Of a stretch of 45,296 nt of DNA, positions 8,967 through 17,330 are shown in pieces (position 1 is the stretch's first letter; every line of letters starts with the position of its first letter). This DNA comes from DASXPG01 sp044449445. Its GTDB lineage: Bacteria; Gemmatimonadota; Gemmatimonadetes; Gemmatimonadales; JACORV01. The position numbers and the translations under genes are program-made. Below the pieces are notes generated by a model. That model was given only the letters and a program-made list of their open reading frames with translations. It made no database searches and was not told where the DNA came from. The stretch spans positions 1-45,296 of the forward strand of contig JBIOIA010000002.1 of the NCBI GenBank assembly GCA_044449445.1. Direction: 5' to 3'.

Positions 8967-9946
8967 TGCAGGTCATCATCCCGCTCGCCGGCAAGGGCAC
9001 CCGGATACGGCCGCACACCCACCTGGTGCCGAAGCCGCTCATCAAGGTGGCGGGCCGGCCCGTGATGGACTGGGTGATGGACACGCTCAAGGGTCTCGAT
9101 GTCTCCGAACTGATCTTCATCACGGGGCATCTCAAGGGGCAGGTCGAGTCGTACGTCCGCGAGCACTACAAGATCTCGGCGCGGTTCGTCGAGCAGCGCG
9201 TGCAGGACGGCACGGCGGGCGCGGTGAATCTCGCGCGTCCCTACGTCACGGGTCCGGTGCTGATCATCTTCGTGGACACCGTGTTCGAGGCCGACCTCTC
9301 GATCGTCGAAGGCGACCGCGACGACGGCATCATCTGGGCGAAGGAAGTCGAGGACTACCAGCGCTTCGGCGTGGTGGTGACCGACAAGCGCGGCTACATG
9401 ACGAGGATCGTCGAGAAGCCGAAGGATCCCATCTCGAAGCTCGCGAACATCGGGCTGTACTACATCCGCGACGTGGACGCGCTGTGGGCGGGCATCGACC
9501 ACGTCCTCAAGAGCCCGCAGAACAAGGGCGAGTGGTACCTGACCGACGCGTTCCAGCACATGATCGAGCACGGCAAGCGGATCAAGACCGCCAAGGTGGC
9601 GGGCTGGTACGACTGCGGCGCCCTGAGCACGACGCTCGAGACCAACGCGATCCTGCTCGAGAAGACGAAAGGCGGCGGCCCGCGCAATTTCCCGAGCCAC
9701 GTGAAGATCGTGGAGCCGTGCCTGATCGAGGAAGGCGTCATGATCGAGCGCTCGACGGTCGGGCCGCACGTGGTGCTGGAGGCGGGCACCGTGGTGCGCG
9801 ACAGCTCGATTCGCGAGTCGATGGTGGGCCGCAAGTGCCGCATCGAGCGCGCCGAGCTCCGGGACTCGATGCTCGGCGACGAGGTGGTGGTGGTGGGGCT
9901 GCTGGGAACCGCGTCGCTGGGCTCCCACAGCGAGGTACTGGTCTAG
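8966..9946 (+). CDS. Sugar-1-phosphate nucleotidyltransferase (RmlA/GlmU-like)
   Basis: A 326-residue enzyme. The N-terminal nucleotidyltransferase domain opens with PLAGKGTRIRPHT and the catalytic lysine region VPKPLIKVAGRP; the metal-binding aspartate lies in FVDTVFEAD. The C-terminal 70 or so residues read as left-handed beta-helix hexapeptides (for example IEEGVMIERSTVGPHVVLEA). It should activate a hexose-1-phosphate to an NDP-sugar, most like glucose-1-phosphate thymidylyl- or uridylyltransferases. The sugar and nucleotide cannot be fixed from sequence. It converges with the ATP-grasp gene, with only three bases between their stop codons. Confidence 0.88.
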   Translation: MQVIIPLAGKGTRIRPHTHLVPKPLIKVAGRPVMDWVMDTLKGLDVSELIFITGHLKGQVESYVREHYKISARFVEQRVQDGTAGAVNLARPYVTGPVLIIFVDTVFEADLSIVEGDRDDGIIWAKEVEDYQRFGVVVTDKRGYMTRIVEKPKDPISKLANIGLYYIRDVDALWAGIDHVLKSPQNKGEWYLTDAFQHMIEHGKRIKTAKVAGWYDCGALSTTLETNAILLEKTKGGGPRNFPSHVKIVEPCLIEEGVMIERSTVGPHVVLEAGTVVRDSSIRESMVGRKCRIERAELRDSMLGDEVVVVGLLGTASLGSHSEVLV

Positions 9947-9949
9947 CCG

Positions 9950-11014
9950 CTACTCGTTGCGCGCCATCGCGAGGTCCACGATGGCGCCCATCGCCTCGGC
10001 GTAGGAACGGCCCGACTTGCGCGCGGCCATCGCGAACTCGGCGCCCGAGCTGAGCCACGGGTTCGGGTTCGCCTCGATGACGTAGATCTTTCCCTCCCCG
10101 GTCAGCCGCAGGTCGATGCGCCCGTAGTCGCGCAGCTGGAGCGCCTGGTAGGCGGCCACCGCGGTCTGCTGCAGGCTCTCGGCGGTCTCGCCGTCCAGGT
10201 CTTCGGCGATCCTCGAGCGCGTCTTCCTGTACGCCTCGGTGTCCTTGTCCCACTTCACCTCGGTGCCCGCGATCCGCGGCGTGCCCTCGGGCAGCTTCGA
10301 GAGGTCCATCTCGACCAGGGGCAGCGCCTCCGGCTGCTCGTTGCCGAGGATCGAGGCGTAGATCTCGCGGCCCTCGATGTACTCCTCGATCAGCGCCGGC
10401 GTGTCGAATTCCTCGTGGATGTAGTGGATGCGCTCCATCAGCTCCTTGACGCTCGAGACCACGGACCCCGCGTCGATGCCGATCGAGCCGTCCTCGCTCT
10501 GCGGCTTCACGATGAGCGGGAACGCGATGTCGTGGGCGTGCTCGCTGAAGCCCTTGTAGCTGACGGCGAAGAACGGCGTGCGGATGTCGTGGAAATGGAA
10601 CAGCTTCTTGGCGAGCGACTTGTTCTGGGCGAGGTAGAGGCCCTGCGGGCCGGCGCCGGTGTAGGGCAGGTCGAGCAGGTCGAGGTACGCGGCGACGTTC
10701 ATGTCCTTGGTGTCGTCGCCGGCGTACGACTCCGACAGGTTGAAGATCAGATCCGCCCGCGTCTTGGCGACGGCCAGGAGGGAAGGATCCGCGCCGTCGA
10801 TGACGAGGTAGCTCGGCTGGTGGCCCAGCCTGCCTAACGCTTCGAAGATCTCTTCGCGGTCGAGCTTGGGCCGGCGCACCTTCCTGGTCTTCCGGCCCTT
10901 GCGGCGGCGCCGGCGAGGCGCGGGCTCCTGGACCAGCACGTCCGCGGTCGGCTCCTCGGCGCCATCGTCCCAGGTGTCGTAGAGGATCGCGACCTTCAGG
11001 CCCTCGTATGCCAC
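9950..11014 (-). CDS. D-Ala-D-Ala-ligase-like ATP-grasp enzyme
   Basis: A 354-residue ATP-grasp protein most like D-alanine-D-alanine ligases. Visible motifs are NLSES, LDLPYTGAGP, the KSLAKKLF helix, the ATP-binding PLIVKPQSEDGSIGID, EEYIEGREIY, and the metal-binding RIDLRLTGEGKIYVIEANPN. An unusual strongly basic insert near residues 34-49 (RRRRRKGRKTRKVRRP) precedes the first core helix. The gene is last in an operon with an HExxH metallopeptidase and an M20 peptidase, not with mur or fts genes, so it probably makes a peptide bond outside the main cell-wall pathway. The GTG start at 11014 has AGGAG a few bases upstream. Confidence 0.85.
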   Translation of the reverse strand: MAYEGLKVAILYDTWDDGAEEPTADVLVQEPAPRRRRRKGRKTRKVRRPKLDREEIFEALGRLGHQPSYLVIDGADPSLLAVAKTRADLIFNLSESYAGDDTKDMNVAAYLDLLDLPYTGAGPQGLYLAQNKSLAKKLFHFHDIRTPFFAVSYKGFSEHAHDIAFPLIVKPQSEDGSIGIDAGSVVSSVKELMERIHYIHEEFDTPALIEEYIEGREIYASILGNEQPEALPLVEMDLSKLPEGTPRIAGTEVKWDKDTEAYRKTRSRIAEDLDGETAESLQQTAVAAYQALQLRDYGRIDLRLTGEGKIYVIEANPNPWLSSGAEFAMAARKSGRSYAEAMGAIVDLAMARNE

Positions 11015-11021
11015 GGATCTC

Positions 11022-12044
11022 CTAGGGCTGGGTGAAGCGGCCGCGGGCGAGGTAGTTCATCGCGAGCGCGGTCGTGTACGCGGTGACCTCCACCACGTGG
11101 GCCTGCTCGCGGCCGTGCTGCGTGGCCAGCTTGAGGTGCCGCACGCGGTCCTCGATGGATTCCACCAGCTTCTTCACCAGCGGCCGCCGCACGCCGGTCC
11201 AGTACGTCACCTTGTCCACGATGTCCTTGCGGCGCTCGGCGAGCAGGTCCGCAGCGGGGCGCACGTGGTTGCGCCGGACTCCGCGTTTCCGGACAAAGAT
11301 GTCCGCGAGGTCCGTATCGAGGGCGAGATCGGCGATGGCCTGGGACTCGTCGGGCATGGTCTGCCGGTAGAACTCACCCAGCGTGACCGCCATGTCGTCC
11401 ACCGTCACGTCGGTCTCGCCCATGGCGCGGACCGGCTCGCGGTTTGCGCACTGGCGCGCCATCCGGTCCACGTAGCGCAGTTTGCGCAGCGCGCCCCAAC
11501 CCTTGTAGCGCCGGCGCCAGTTGGACCGCGGCGTGAGCCACACGGCGAACGTCTCGGCGAAGTCCTCGTCGGGGTGCTTTTGCGCGTACCAGCCGGCGAT
11601 GTGCCTGACGTGGCGGCGCGAAAACGGCACGGGGCGGTAACGGTCGCGGTAGGGGCGGCGGAACGGGCCGAACACCGCCTTCCAGTCGTCCCGCTTGTAG
11701 AGCTCGTAGGCGTAGTTGAACGCGTGCCCGGCCTCGTGGCGCAGGTACATCATGATCTCGCGCTCGTCCTCGAGGTCGTTGATTTCGCGCTCAAGCGCCT
11801 GGAGCTTGGGATCGGCGAGGTAGAATGGAATGCCGATGACGGGCTCCTGATCGGGGCAGCCCCACTCGTCGGTGAGGTAGCAGCGCGGGCGGAAGTGCTT
11901 CAGTCCCTTGCGCTCGAGCTCCGCCTGGAGCTGCACGACGTACTTCTCGAGTGGCGAGCCCTCGAGGCGCAGGCCGAGGTCCTTGATGGGCCTGCCGAGC
12001 AGCTCGGGATCGGCGTGGGGCGCTTCGAAGGGATGCACGCTCAC
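11022..12044 (-). CDS. HExxH zinc metallopeptidase-like protein
   Basis: A 340-residue protein with a zincin motif, HEAGH at residues 103-107 in LRHEAGHAFNYAYE, and a candidate third ligand, E164, in DEDFAETFAVW. No signal peptide or membrane segment is visible, so it is probably cytoplasmic. I do not recognise a named family with confidence; it resembles proteins labelled putative zinc-binding metallopeptidase. Two Cys residues lie near 55-63 (CYLTDEWGC). The GTG start at 12044 overlaps the M20 stop by four bases, and its stop is seven bases before the ATP-grasp gene, so the three are almost certainly co-translated. Confidence 0.8.
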   Translation of the reverse strand: MSVHPFEAPHADPELLGRPIKDLGLRLEGSPLEKYVVQLQAELERKGLKHFRPRCYLTDEWGCPDQEPVIGIPFYLADPKLQALEREINDLEDEREIMMYLRHEAGHAFNYAYELYKRDDWKAVFGPFRRPYRDRYRPVPFSRRHVRHIAGWYAQKHPDEDFAETFAVWLTPRSNWRRRYKGWGALRKLRYVDRMARQCANREPVRAMGETDVTVDDMAVTLGEFYRQTMPDESQAIADLALDTDLADIFVRKRGVRRNHVRPAADLLAERRKDIVDKVTYWTGVRRPLVKKLVESIEDRVRHLKLATQHGREQAHVVEVTAYTTALAMNYLARGRFTQP

Positions 12045-13228
12045 GCCTCGCCGGCGGCGACGGCCACGACCAGCGCCCTGAACACGCCGTCAGGACCGTT
12101 CGCGTTCTCGTACCACTCGGTCTCGAGGTGCGCGTCGCCGCCCTTGCCGCCGGCGCCGAGCGCGATGCCCGGCACGCCGCGGCTGATGGGCACGTTGGCA
12201 TCGGTGGACGCGGCGGCGAGCTGCGGGTTGGCGCCGAGGGCGCGCGTGGCGGCGAGCGCGGCCTGGACGAGCGGGTGCTTCTCGCTGGTCGCGCCCGAAG
12301 GGCGCTGGCCCAGCGGCGTCAGGTCGAGCGTCAGGGGCGGCGTTCCCGCCGAGCGACTGCGGTTCACGAGGTCAAGGGCGCGCGCGAGCGCGTTGGTTGC
12401 CGACTCGTAGAGGCGCTCGAGCGCGGCCTCGGACTCCGAGCGCAGGTCGAACTCGAGCCACGCTTCCTGCGGAATCGTGTTCAGCGAGCTGCCGCCGCCG
12501 ATGCGCACGACGCTGAGCGACGCGCGCGGGCTCGCCGGCAGCGGGATCTCGGCGATGCGCGCGGCGGCGAGGCCGACGGCGTGCGCGGGATTGGCGACGC
12601 CGAAGGCGGCCCACGAGTGCCCGCCGGGTCCCTTGAACGCGGCGCGCAGGCGCCGCGATCCCAGCGCCCGGTGGACCACGCGTTCCATGCCGGGCCCGTC
12701 CAGCGCGATGAACGCGTCGGGCGTGAACGCGGGATCTTCGAACAGGTGCTTGACGCCCTTGAGGTCGCCGTGCCCCTCCTCACCGACCGACGCGATGAAG
12801 GTGATCGGCTTGGCGGGGACGACGTCGCAGGCGCGGCACGCCTCGGCGACGGTGAGCAGCGCCGCGAGCCCGCGGGCGTTGTCGCCTATTCCGGGCGCGG
12901 CGATGCGCCCGTTGGTCTCCCGCACGTCGAGCGCGACGGAGGACGCGAAGACGGTGTCGAGGTGGGAGCACAGCACGACGCCGGGGCCGGTACCCCCGCC
13001 CAGCCGCCCGTGCACGTTGCCGGCCCGGTCGATCCGGGTTCCGGCGAGCCCCAGCGCCTCGAACCGCTCGGCGACGAAGGCACCGCGCCGGCCCTCGTCG
13101 CCCGTCGGGGCGGGGATCTTCACGATTGCGCGCTGAAGCTCGAGCACCCGCGCATCGTGGCCGAGCAGCCAGCCCCGGGCGCGCTCGATGTCGGCGCGGG
13201 CGAGGAGAGAGGTGACAGTGCGCTCCAC
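12041..13228 (-). CDS. M20-family metallopeptidase/deacylase
   Basis: A 395-residue M20 enzyme (ArgE/DapE/PepT/CPG2 superfamily) using two zinc ions. Metal ligands appear in order: CSHLDTVF, GIGDNARGLAAL, the catalytic and bridging pair in VGEEGHGDLKG, the aspartate in FIALDGPGME, and a C-terminal histidine in GGDAHLETEWYE. The lid domain starts near RLRAAFKGPGGHSWA. I chose the GTG at 13228 because a TTGCCG-17-TACGCT promoter sits six bases upstream; a longer ATG start at 13285 would place that promoter inside the gene. The substrate is unknown; operon partners suggest a small peptide. Confidence 0.88.
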   Translation of the reverse strand: MERTVTSLLARADIERARGWLLGHDARVLELQRAIVKIPAPTGDEGRRGAFVAERFEALGLAGTRIDRAGNVHGRLGGGTGPGVVLCSHLDTVFASSVALDVRETNGRIAAPGIGDNARGLAALLTVAEACRACDVVPAKPITFIASVGEEGHGDLKGVKHLFEDPAFTPDAFIALDGPGMERVVHRALGSRRLRAAFKGPGGHSWAAFGVANPAHAVGLAAARIAEIPLPASPRASLSVVRIGGGSSLNTIPQEAWLEFDLRSESEAALERLYESATNALARALDLVNRSRSAGTPPLTLDLTPLGQRPSGATSEKHPLVQAALAATRALGANPQLAAASTDANVPISRGVPGIALGAGGKGGDAHLETEWYENANGPDGVFRALVVAVAAGEA

Positions 13229-13234
13229 GGCCGG

Positions 13235-13263
13235 AGCGTAACGTTCGGGCGGGTCCGCGGCAA
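13235..13263 (-). promoter_or_regulatory. Putative promoter of the M20-metallopeptidase-ATP-grasp operon
   Basis: TTGCCG (13263-13258), a 17-base spacer and TACGCT (13240-13235), then six bases to GTG 13228. The geometry predicts a leaderless mRNA. It lies back to back with the plus-strand promoter at 13270. Confidence 0.55.
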
Positions 13264-13269
13264 GCGCGC

Positions 13270-13297
13270 TTGACGCGCTTTCCACCTACCTTAGACT
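13270..13297 (+). promoter_or_regulatory. Putative promoter of the isopropylmalate-synthase-family operon
   Basis: TTGACG (13270-13275), a 16-base spacer and TAGACT (13292-13297), ten bases before the ATG at 13308. It begins seven bases from the -35 box of the divergent minus-strand promoter, so the two promoters probably compete or share control. Confidence 0.55.
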
Positions 13298-13307
13298 GGT
13301 GACGGCG

Positions 13308-14543
13308 ATGGAATACCGCGATCTCATTTACGACTGGAATGCCGAGGGCCCGGGCTTCGACTGGCCCGGCGCGCGCGTCGACCTCAACGACGAGACCCTG
13401 CGCGACGGCCTCCAGTGCCCGTCCGTGAAGGACCCGACGATGGACCAGAAGGTGCGGCTGCTGCACCTGATGGCCGAGCTGGGGATCGTCGCGGCCGACA
13501 TCGGCCTGCCGGGCGCCGGGCCAAGGGTCAGGGAGCAGGTGCTACGGCTCGCGCGCGAAATCGCGAGCGCGAAGCTCACCATCGCGCCCAACTGCGCGGC
13601 GCGCACCCACCTCAACGACGTCAGGCCGATCGTCGAGATCAGCCAGCAGGTCGGCATCGCGATCGAGGCCGCCACGTTCATCGGCAGCTCGCCGATCCGC
13701 CAGTACGCCGAGGACTGGACGCTCGACAAGATGTTGAAGACGAGCGAGGAGGCCGTGACGTTCGCCGTGAAGAACGGCCTGCCGGTCATGTTCGTCACCG
13801 AGGATACCACGCGCGCCCGGCCCGACGTGCTGAAGGCGCTCTACGGCAACGCGATCTCGTGGGGTGCGCGCCGCATCTGCCTGGCCGACACCGTGGGGCA
13901 CGCGACCCCCGACGGCGTGAGGCGGCTGGTGAAGTTCGTGAAAGAGCAGGTCGTCGCGCCCTCGGGCGAGGCCGTGAAGGTGGACTGGCACGGGCACCGG
14001 GACCGCGGGATGGGCGTGATCAACTGCCTGGCCGCGATCGAGGCCGGCGCGGACCGCGTGCACGCCACCGCGCTCGGCGTCGGCGAACGCGTGGGCAACG
14101 CCGAGATGGACCTGCTGATCGTGAACCTCCACCTGCTCGGCGCGTACCGCGGCGACCTGACGCGGCTGCCCGAGTATTGCCGGCTCGCCGCCGAGGCCGT
14201 GGGTCGCCCGATCGCCGTGGATTACCCGGTGATGGGCGCCGACGCGTTCCGCACCGGCACCGGCGTCCACGCGGCCGCGATCGTGAAGGCGCGCGCCAAG
14301 GGCGATGCCTGGCTCGCGGACCGCGTCTACTCCAGCGTGCCCGCGGGCGAGCTCGGCATGAGCCAGAAGATCGAGATCTCTCCGGTCTCGGGGCTCTCGA
14401 ACGTGCAGTTCTGGCTGGAAGCGCACGGCTACGACCCGATGAACGAGCGCGCCGCGCAGGCGCTGTTCGACGCGGCGAAGCACGCCGAGCGCGTTCTCAC
14501 GGACGAGGAGTGCCACAGGCTCGTGGCCGGCGCCAAGTCCTAG
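13308..14543 (+). CDS. 2-isopropylmalate/homocitrate synthase-family enzyme
   Basis: A 411-residue DRE-TIM metallolyase that joins acetyl-CoA to a 2-oxoacid. The signature is NDETLRDGLQ near the N-terminus, with metal-binding HGHRDRGMG and GVGERVGNAE further on. It has a catalytic barrel and a short C-terminal tail, but not the full LeuA regulatory domain of about 150 residues, so it is nearer in layout to homocitrate or citramalate synthases. The true 2-oxoacid substrate is not readable. The ATG at 13308 is preferred to GTG 13299 because the latter lies within two bases of the -10 box. The stop TAG overlaps the next GTG. Confidence 0.82.
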   Translation: MEYRDLIYDWNAEGPGFDWPGARVDLNDETLRDGLQCPSVKDPTMDQKVRLLHLMAELGIVAADIGLPGAGPRVREQVLRLAREIASAKLTIAPNCAARTHLNDVRPIVEISQQVGIAIEAATFIGSSPIRQYAEDWTLDKMLKTSEEAVTFAVKNGLPVMFVTEDTTRARPDVLKALYGNAISWGARRICLADTVGHATPDGVRRLVKFVKEQVVAPSGEAVKVDWHGHRDRGMGVINCLAAIEAGADRVHATALGVGERVGNAEMDLLIVNLHLLGAYRGDLTRLPEYCRLAAEAVGRPIAVDYPVMGADAFRTGTGVHAAAIVKARAKGDAWLADRVYSSVPAGELGMSQKIEISPVSGLSNVQFWLEAHGYDPMNERAAQALFDAAKHAERVLTDEECHRLVAGAKS

Positions 14544-16147
14544 TGGCCCCCGCGAGCTATCGCGAGCTGGTTCGCAGTTACCTCGACCTCAGGTGGCAGC
14601 TCGATCCGGTCGCCGCCACTCTGGCCGGGGTCCCGACACACGACGCGCACCTGGGCCGGTTCTCGCGCCCCGACGTCAAAATCCAGATCGCGGCGCTCAA
14701 GGCGATGGCGACCGCATTCGAGGCCGCTGAAGTGGACGCGCTCGCCGACCAGGTGGATCTCACGGCCGTCCTCAACGACACCCGGATATGGATCGCGCGG
14801 CTCGAGACGGAGAAGCCGCACGAGCTGAACCCCGAGTTCCATCTCTCGCACCTCCTGACCGGACTGTTCGCGCTGATGATCCGCGACGGCCAGCCGGTGG
14901 ACCTGCGCGGCCGCGCGCTCGCCGCGCGGCTGCTCGATACGCCGCGGTTCCTCACCGACGCCAGGACCGCGCTCCAGCGGCCGGCATCGGTCTTCACCGA
15001 GACGGCGGTGTCGGTTTCGCGCGGCGGGCGCACCCTGCTCCGGGAGGCGATCCCGCAATTCGCGACGGCGCTTCCGGTCGTCGTGAGGAAGCAGATCGAG
15101 GAGGCGCTGGTCCCGGCGCGCGATGCGTACGAGGAGTTCGCGGAGTTCCTGGCCGGCGAGCTGATCGACCGCTCGGACGGCGACTTCGCGATCGGGCGCG
15201 ACGCGTTCGACTTCCGGCTCCACTTCGAGCACGCGCTGCGCGAGAGCGCGCCCCAGCTGCTGCGCTACGGCGAATCGCTGGCCGCGGAGCTCACAGCCGA
15301 TCTCGAGCGCCGGGCCGAGGCGATCGCGCCGGGTACGCCGTGGCGGGCGCTCGCCGAGCGCCTGCGCAGGAACACGCCGCCGGCCGCCGGCCTGGTCGGG
15401 CGTTACGCCTCCGAGATGCAGCGCGCCCGCGAGTTCGTCGTGGGCAAGGGCCTGGTCAGCGTTCCCGACGGGCCGCTGGAAGTGGTTCCAACGCCCCCGT
15501 TCATGGAGCCGCTGATCCCGTTCGCCGCGTACGATCCTCCCGGCGCGTTCGCGGAGGAGCGCCGCGGCTGGTTCTACGTCACGGTTCCCGGCGCGGAGCG
15601 ACTCACGGACCACTGCGTGCACGAGATCGCGTGCACGGCGCTGCACGAGGGCTATCCGGGCCATCACCTGCAGTTCCTGCGCGCCTTCGAGCAACCCTCG
15701 CCGGTGCGGCGCGTCGTCAGCTCGCCGCTCACGGTCGAGGGCTGGGCGCTCTACTGCGAGGAGCTGATGGCCGACCAGGGTTTCCTCGCTTCGCAGGAAG
15801 AGGTGTTCTTCCAGCGGCTGCACCTGCTGTGGCGCGCGGTGCGCATCGTGCTCGACGTGCGGCTCCACACCATGGGGATGCCGATGGACGAGGCGGTGCG
15901 CTACATGACCGAATCGTTAGGCATCGGAAAGGGCAGCGCCGATGCCGAGGTGCGGCGGTACTGCGGCGCGCCGGCGTACCAGTTGTGCTACGCGGTGGGC
16001 CGCCGGGAGCTGCTGCGGCTGCGCGAGGACGCGAAGCGGCGCGCGGGTGCGTCCTTCTCGTTGCGGGGTTTCCACGATGAGGTGCTCTCGTACGGCGGGC
16101 TGCCGGTGTCGCTCATCCGGTGGGGGATGGGACTGGGCGATGGCTGA
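14543..16147 (+). CDS. DUF885-family putative metallohydrolase
   Basis: A 534-residue protein of the DUF885 family. Its hallmark ALHEGYPGHHLQ lies at about residue 368, followed by a glutamate motif EGWALYCEELM, together forming a gluzincin-like zinc site. Most members in this group carry a signal peptide; this one has none visible, so it may be cytoplasmic. The GTG start at 14543 shares one base with the upstream TAG stop, and the last eight bases overlap the MFS gene. The family is thought to cleave peptides or amides, but few members have been tested. Confidence 0.82.
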   Translation: MAPASYRELVRSYLDLRWQLDPVAATLAGVPTHDAHLGRFSRPDVKIQIAALKAMATAFEAAEVDALADQVDLTAVLNDTRIWIARLETEKPHELNPEFHLSHLLTGLFALMIRDGQPVDLRGRALAARLLDTPRFLTDARTALQRPASVFTETAVSVSRGGRTLLREAIPQFATALPVVVRKQIEEALVPARDAYEEFAEFLAGELIDRSDGDFAIGRDAFDFRLHFEHALRESAPQLLRYGESLAAELTADLERRAEAIAPGTPWRALAERLRRNTPPAAGLVGRYASEMQRAREFVVGKGLVSVPDGPLEVVPTPPFMEPLIPFAAYDPPGAFAEERRGWFYVTVPGAERLTDHCVHEIACTALHEGYPGHHLQFLRAFEQPSPVRRVVSSPLTVEGWALYCEELMADQGFLASQEEVFFQRLHLLWRAVRIVLDVRLHTMGMPMDEAVRYMTESLGIGKGSADAEVRRYCGAPAYQLCYAVGRRELLRLREDAKRRAGASFSLRGFHDEVLSYGGLPVSLIRWGMGLGDG

Positions 16148-17330
16148 GCGCTCCCGGCTCCCGCGCGCGGTCTACTGGTTCGGCGCGACCTCGCTCGCCA
16201 ACGACTTCGCGTCCGAGATCATCTACCCGCTGCTGCCGGCGTTCGTGACCCAGACGCTGGGCGGCGGCGCGCTCGCCCTGGGCGTCCTGGACGGGGTCGC
16301 GGATGCGGTCGCGGCGTCGTTCAAGCTGATCAGCGGCTACCTCGCCGAGCTCCGATGGACGCGCGGCATCATGGTGGTGCTCGGCTACGGGATCGCGACG
16401 CTGGTGCGCCCGCTGATCGCCATGGCGAGCGCGGCCTGGCACGTGATCGTGCTGCGGGCCGCCGACCGCGTCGGCAAGGGGATCCGCACGGCGCCCCGCG
16501 ACGTGATGATCGCGGACGTCACGGTGGACGAGATCCGCGGGCGCGCGTTCGGCCTGCACCGTGCGGCCGATCACGTCGGCGCGATTCTCGGCCCGCTCGC
16601 GGCAGCGCTCCTGCTCGCGCGCGGCTTCGCGGTGCGCGACGTGTTCTGGGTGGCGGCACTGCCCGGGGCGGCGGCGGTCATTCTGTCGTGGGTCGCCGTG
16701 CTCGCGGCGCGGCGCGCCGGATCCGGTTCGGGCGAGGGCCCCTCGCCTTGGGCGCAGACGGAACGGCAGGGTCGCGCGCCCGGCTTCGTATCGCTGGTGC
16801 TCGTCCTCGCGCTCGGCACGTTGCTGCGCGCACCGGAGACGCTCCTGATCCTGCGCACGCAGGACCTGGGGGTAGCGGTCGGCGCGGTGCCGCTCCTGTG
16901 GGCCGCGCTGCACGTGGTGCGATCGAGCGCGAGTTACGGCGGCGGCACGCTGGCCGACCGCTGGGGACCGCGCCGGACGATGGCGGTTGGCTGGGTGCTG
17001 TACGCGGCGTTGGCGGTGGGCTTCGCGCGCGCCACGACGATGGCGCAGGCGATCGCGCTGTTTCTGGCTTACGGACTCGTCGCCGCGCTGACCGAGAGCC
17101 CCGAGCGCAAGCTGATCGCGCACGTCTCGGGCGGCGCCAGGCGCGGCCGCGGCTTCGGCTGGTACCACGGAACGCTGAGCGCGGTGGCGCTTCCCGGCGC
17201 AGCGCTGTTCGGCTGGCTGTACCAGGCGCACGGCGCGGCGTTGGCCTTTGAAGTCAGCGCCGCGGCGACGATGCTGGCGGTGGCGTCGCTCGCGGCCGCA
17301 GGTGCGGCGCGCACCGGCGAGGCGGCCTAG
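16140..17330 (+). CDS. Major facilitator superfamily transporter
   Basis: A 396-residue membrane protein with about 12 hydrophobic segments. The loop DRVGKGIRTAPRDVMIAD after the fourth helix is a recognisable MFS pattern. A poorly conserved charged stretch in the middle (near residues 200-222) matches the usual central loop. The substrate is unknown. It closes the operon begun by the isopropylmalate-synthase-family gene. Its TAG stop shares the palindrome CTAG (17327-17330) with the stop of convergent cstA. Confidence 0.87.
   Translation: MAERSRLPRAVYWFGATSLANDFASEIIYPLLPAFVTQTLGGGALALGVLDGVADAVAASFKLISGYLAELRWTRGIMVVLGYGIATLVRPLIAMASAAWHVIVLRAADRVGKGIRTAPRDVMIADVTVDEIRGRAFGLHRAADHVGAILGPLAAALLLARGFAVRDVFWVAALPGAAAVILSWVAVLAARRAGSGSGEGPSPWAQTERQGRAPGFVSLVLVLALGTLLRAPETLLILRTQDLGVAVGAVPLLWAALHVVRSSASYGGGTLADRWGPRRTMAVGWVLYAALAVGFARATTMAQAIALFLAYGLVAALTESPERKLIAHVSGGARRGRGFGWYHGTLSAVALPGAALFGWLYQAHGAALAFEVSAAATMLAVASLAAAGAARTGEAA

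Noticed and set aside
13229..13285. A longer M20 peptidase starting at ATG 13285
   Set aside because: The 19 extra residues are unlike the family start and would put the TTGCCG-17-TACGCT promoter inside the gene, leaving only 22 bases to the divergent gene's ATG.
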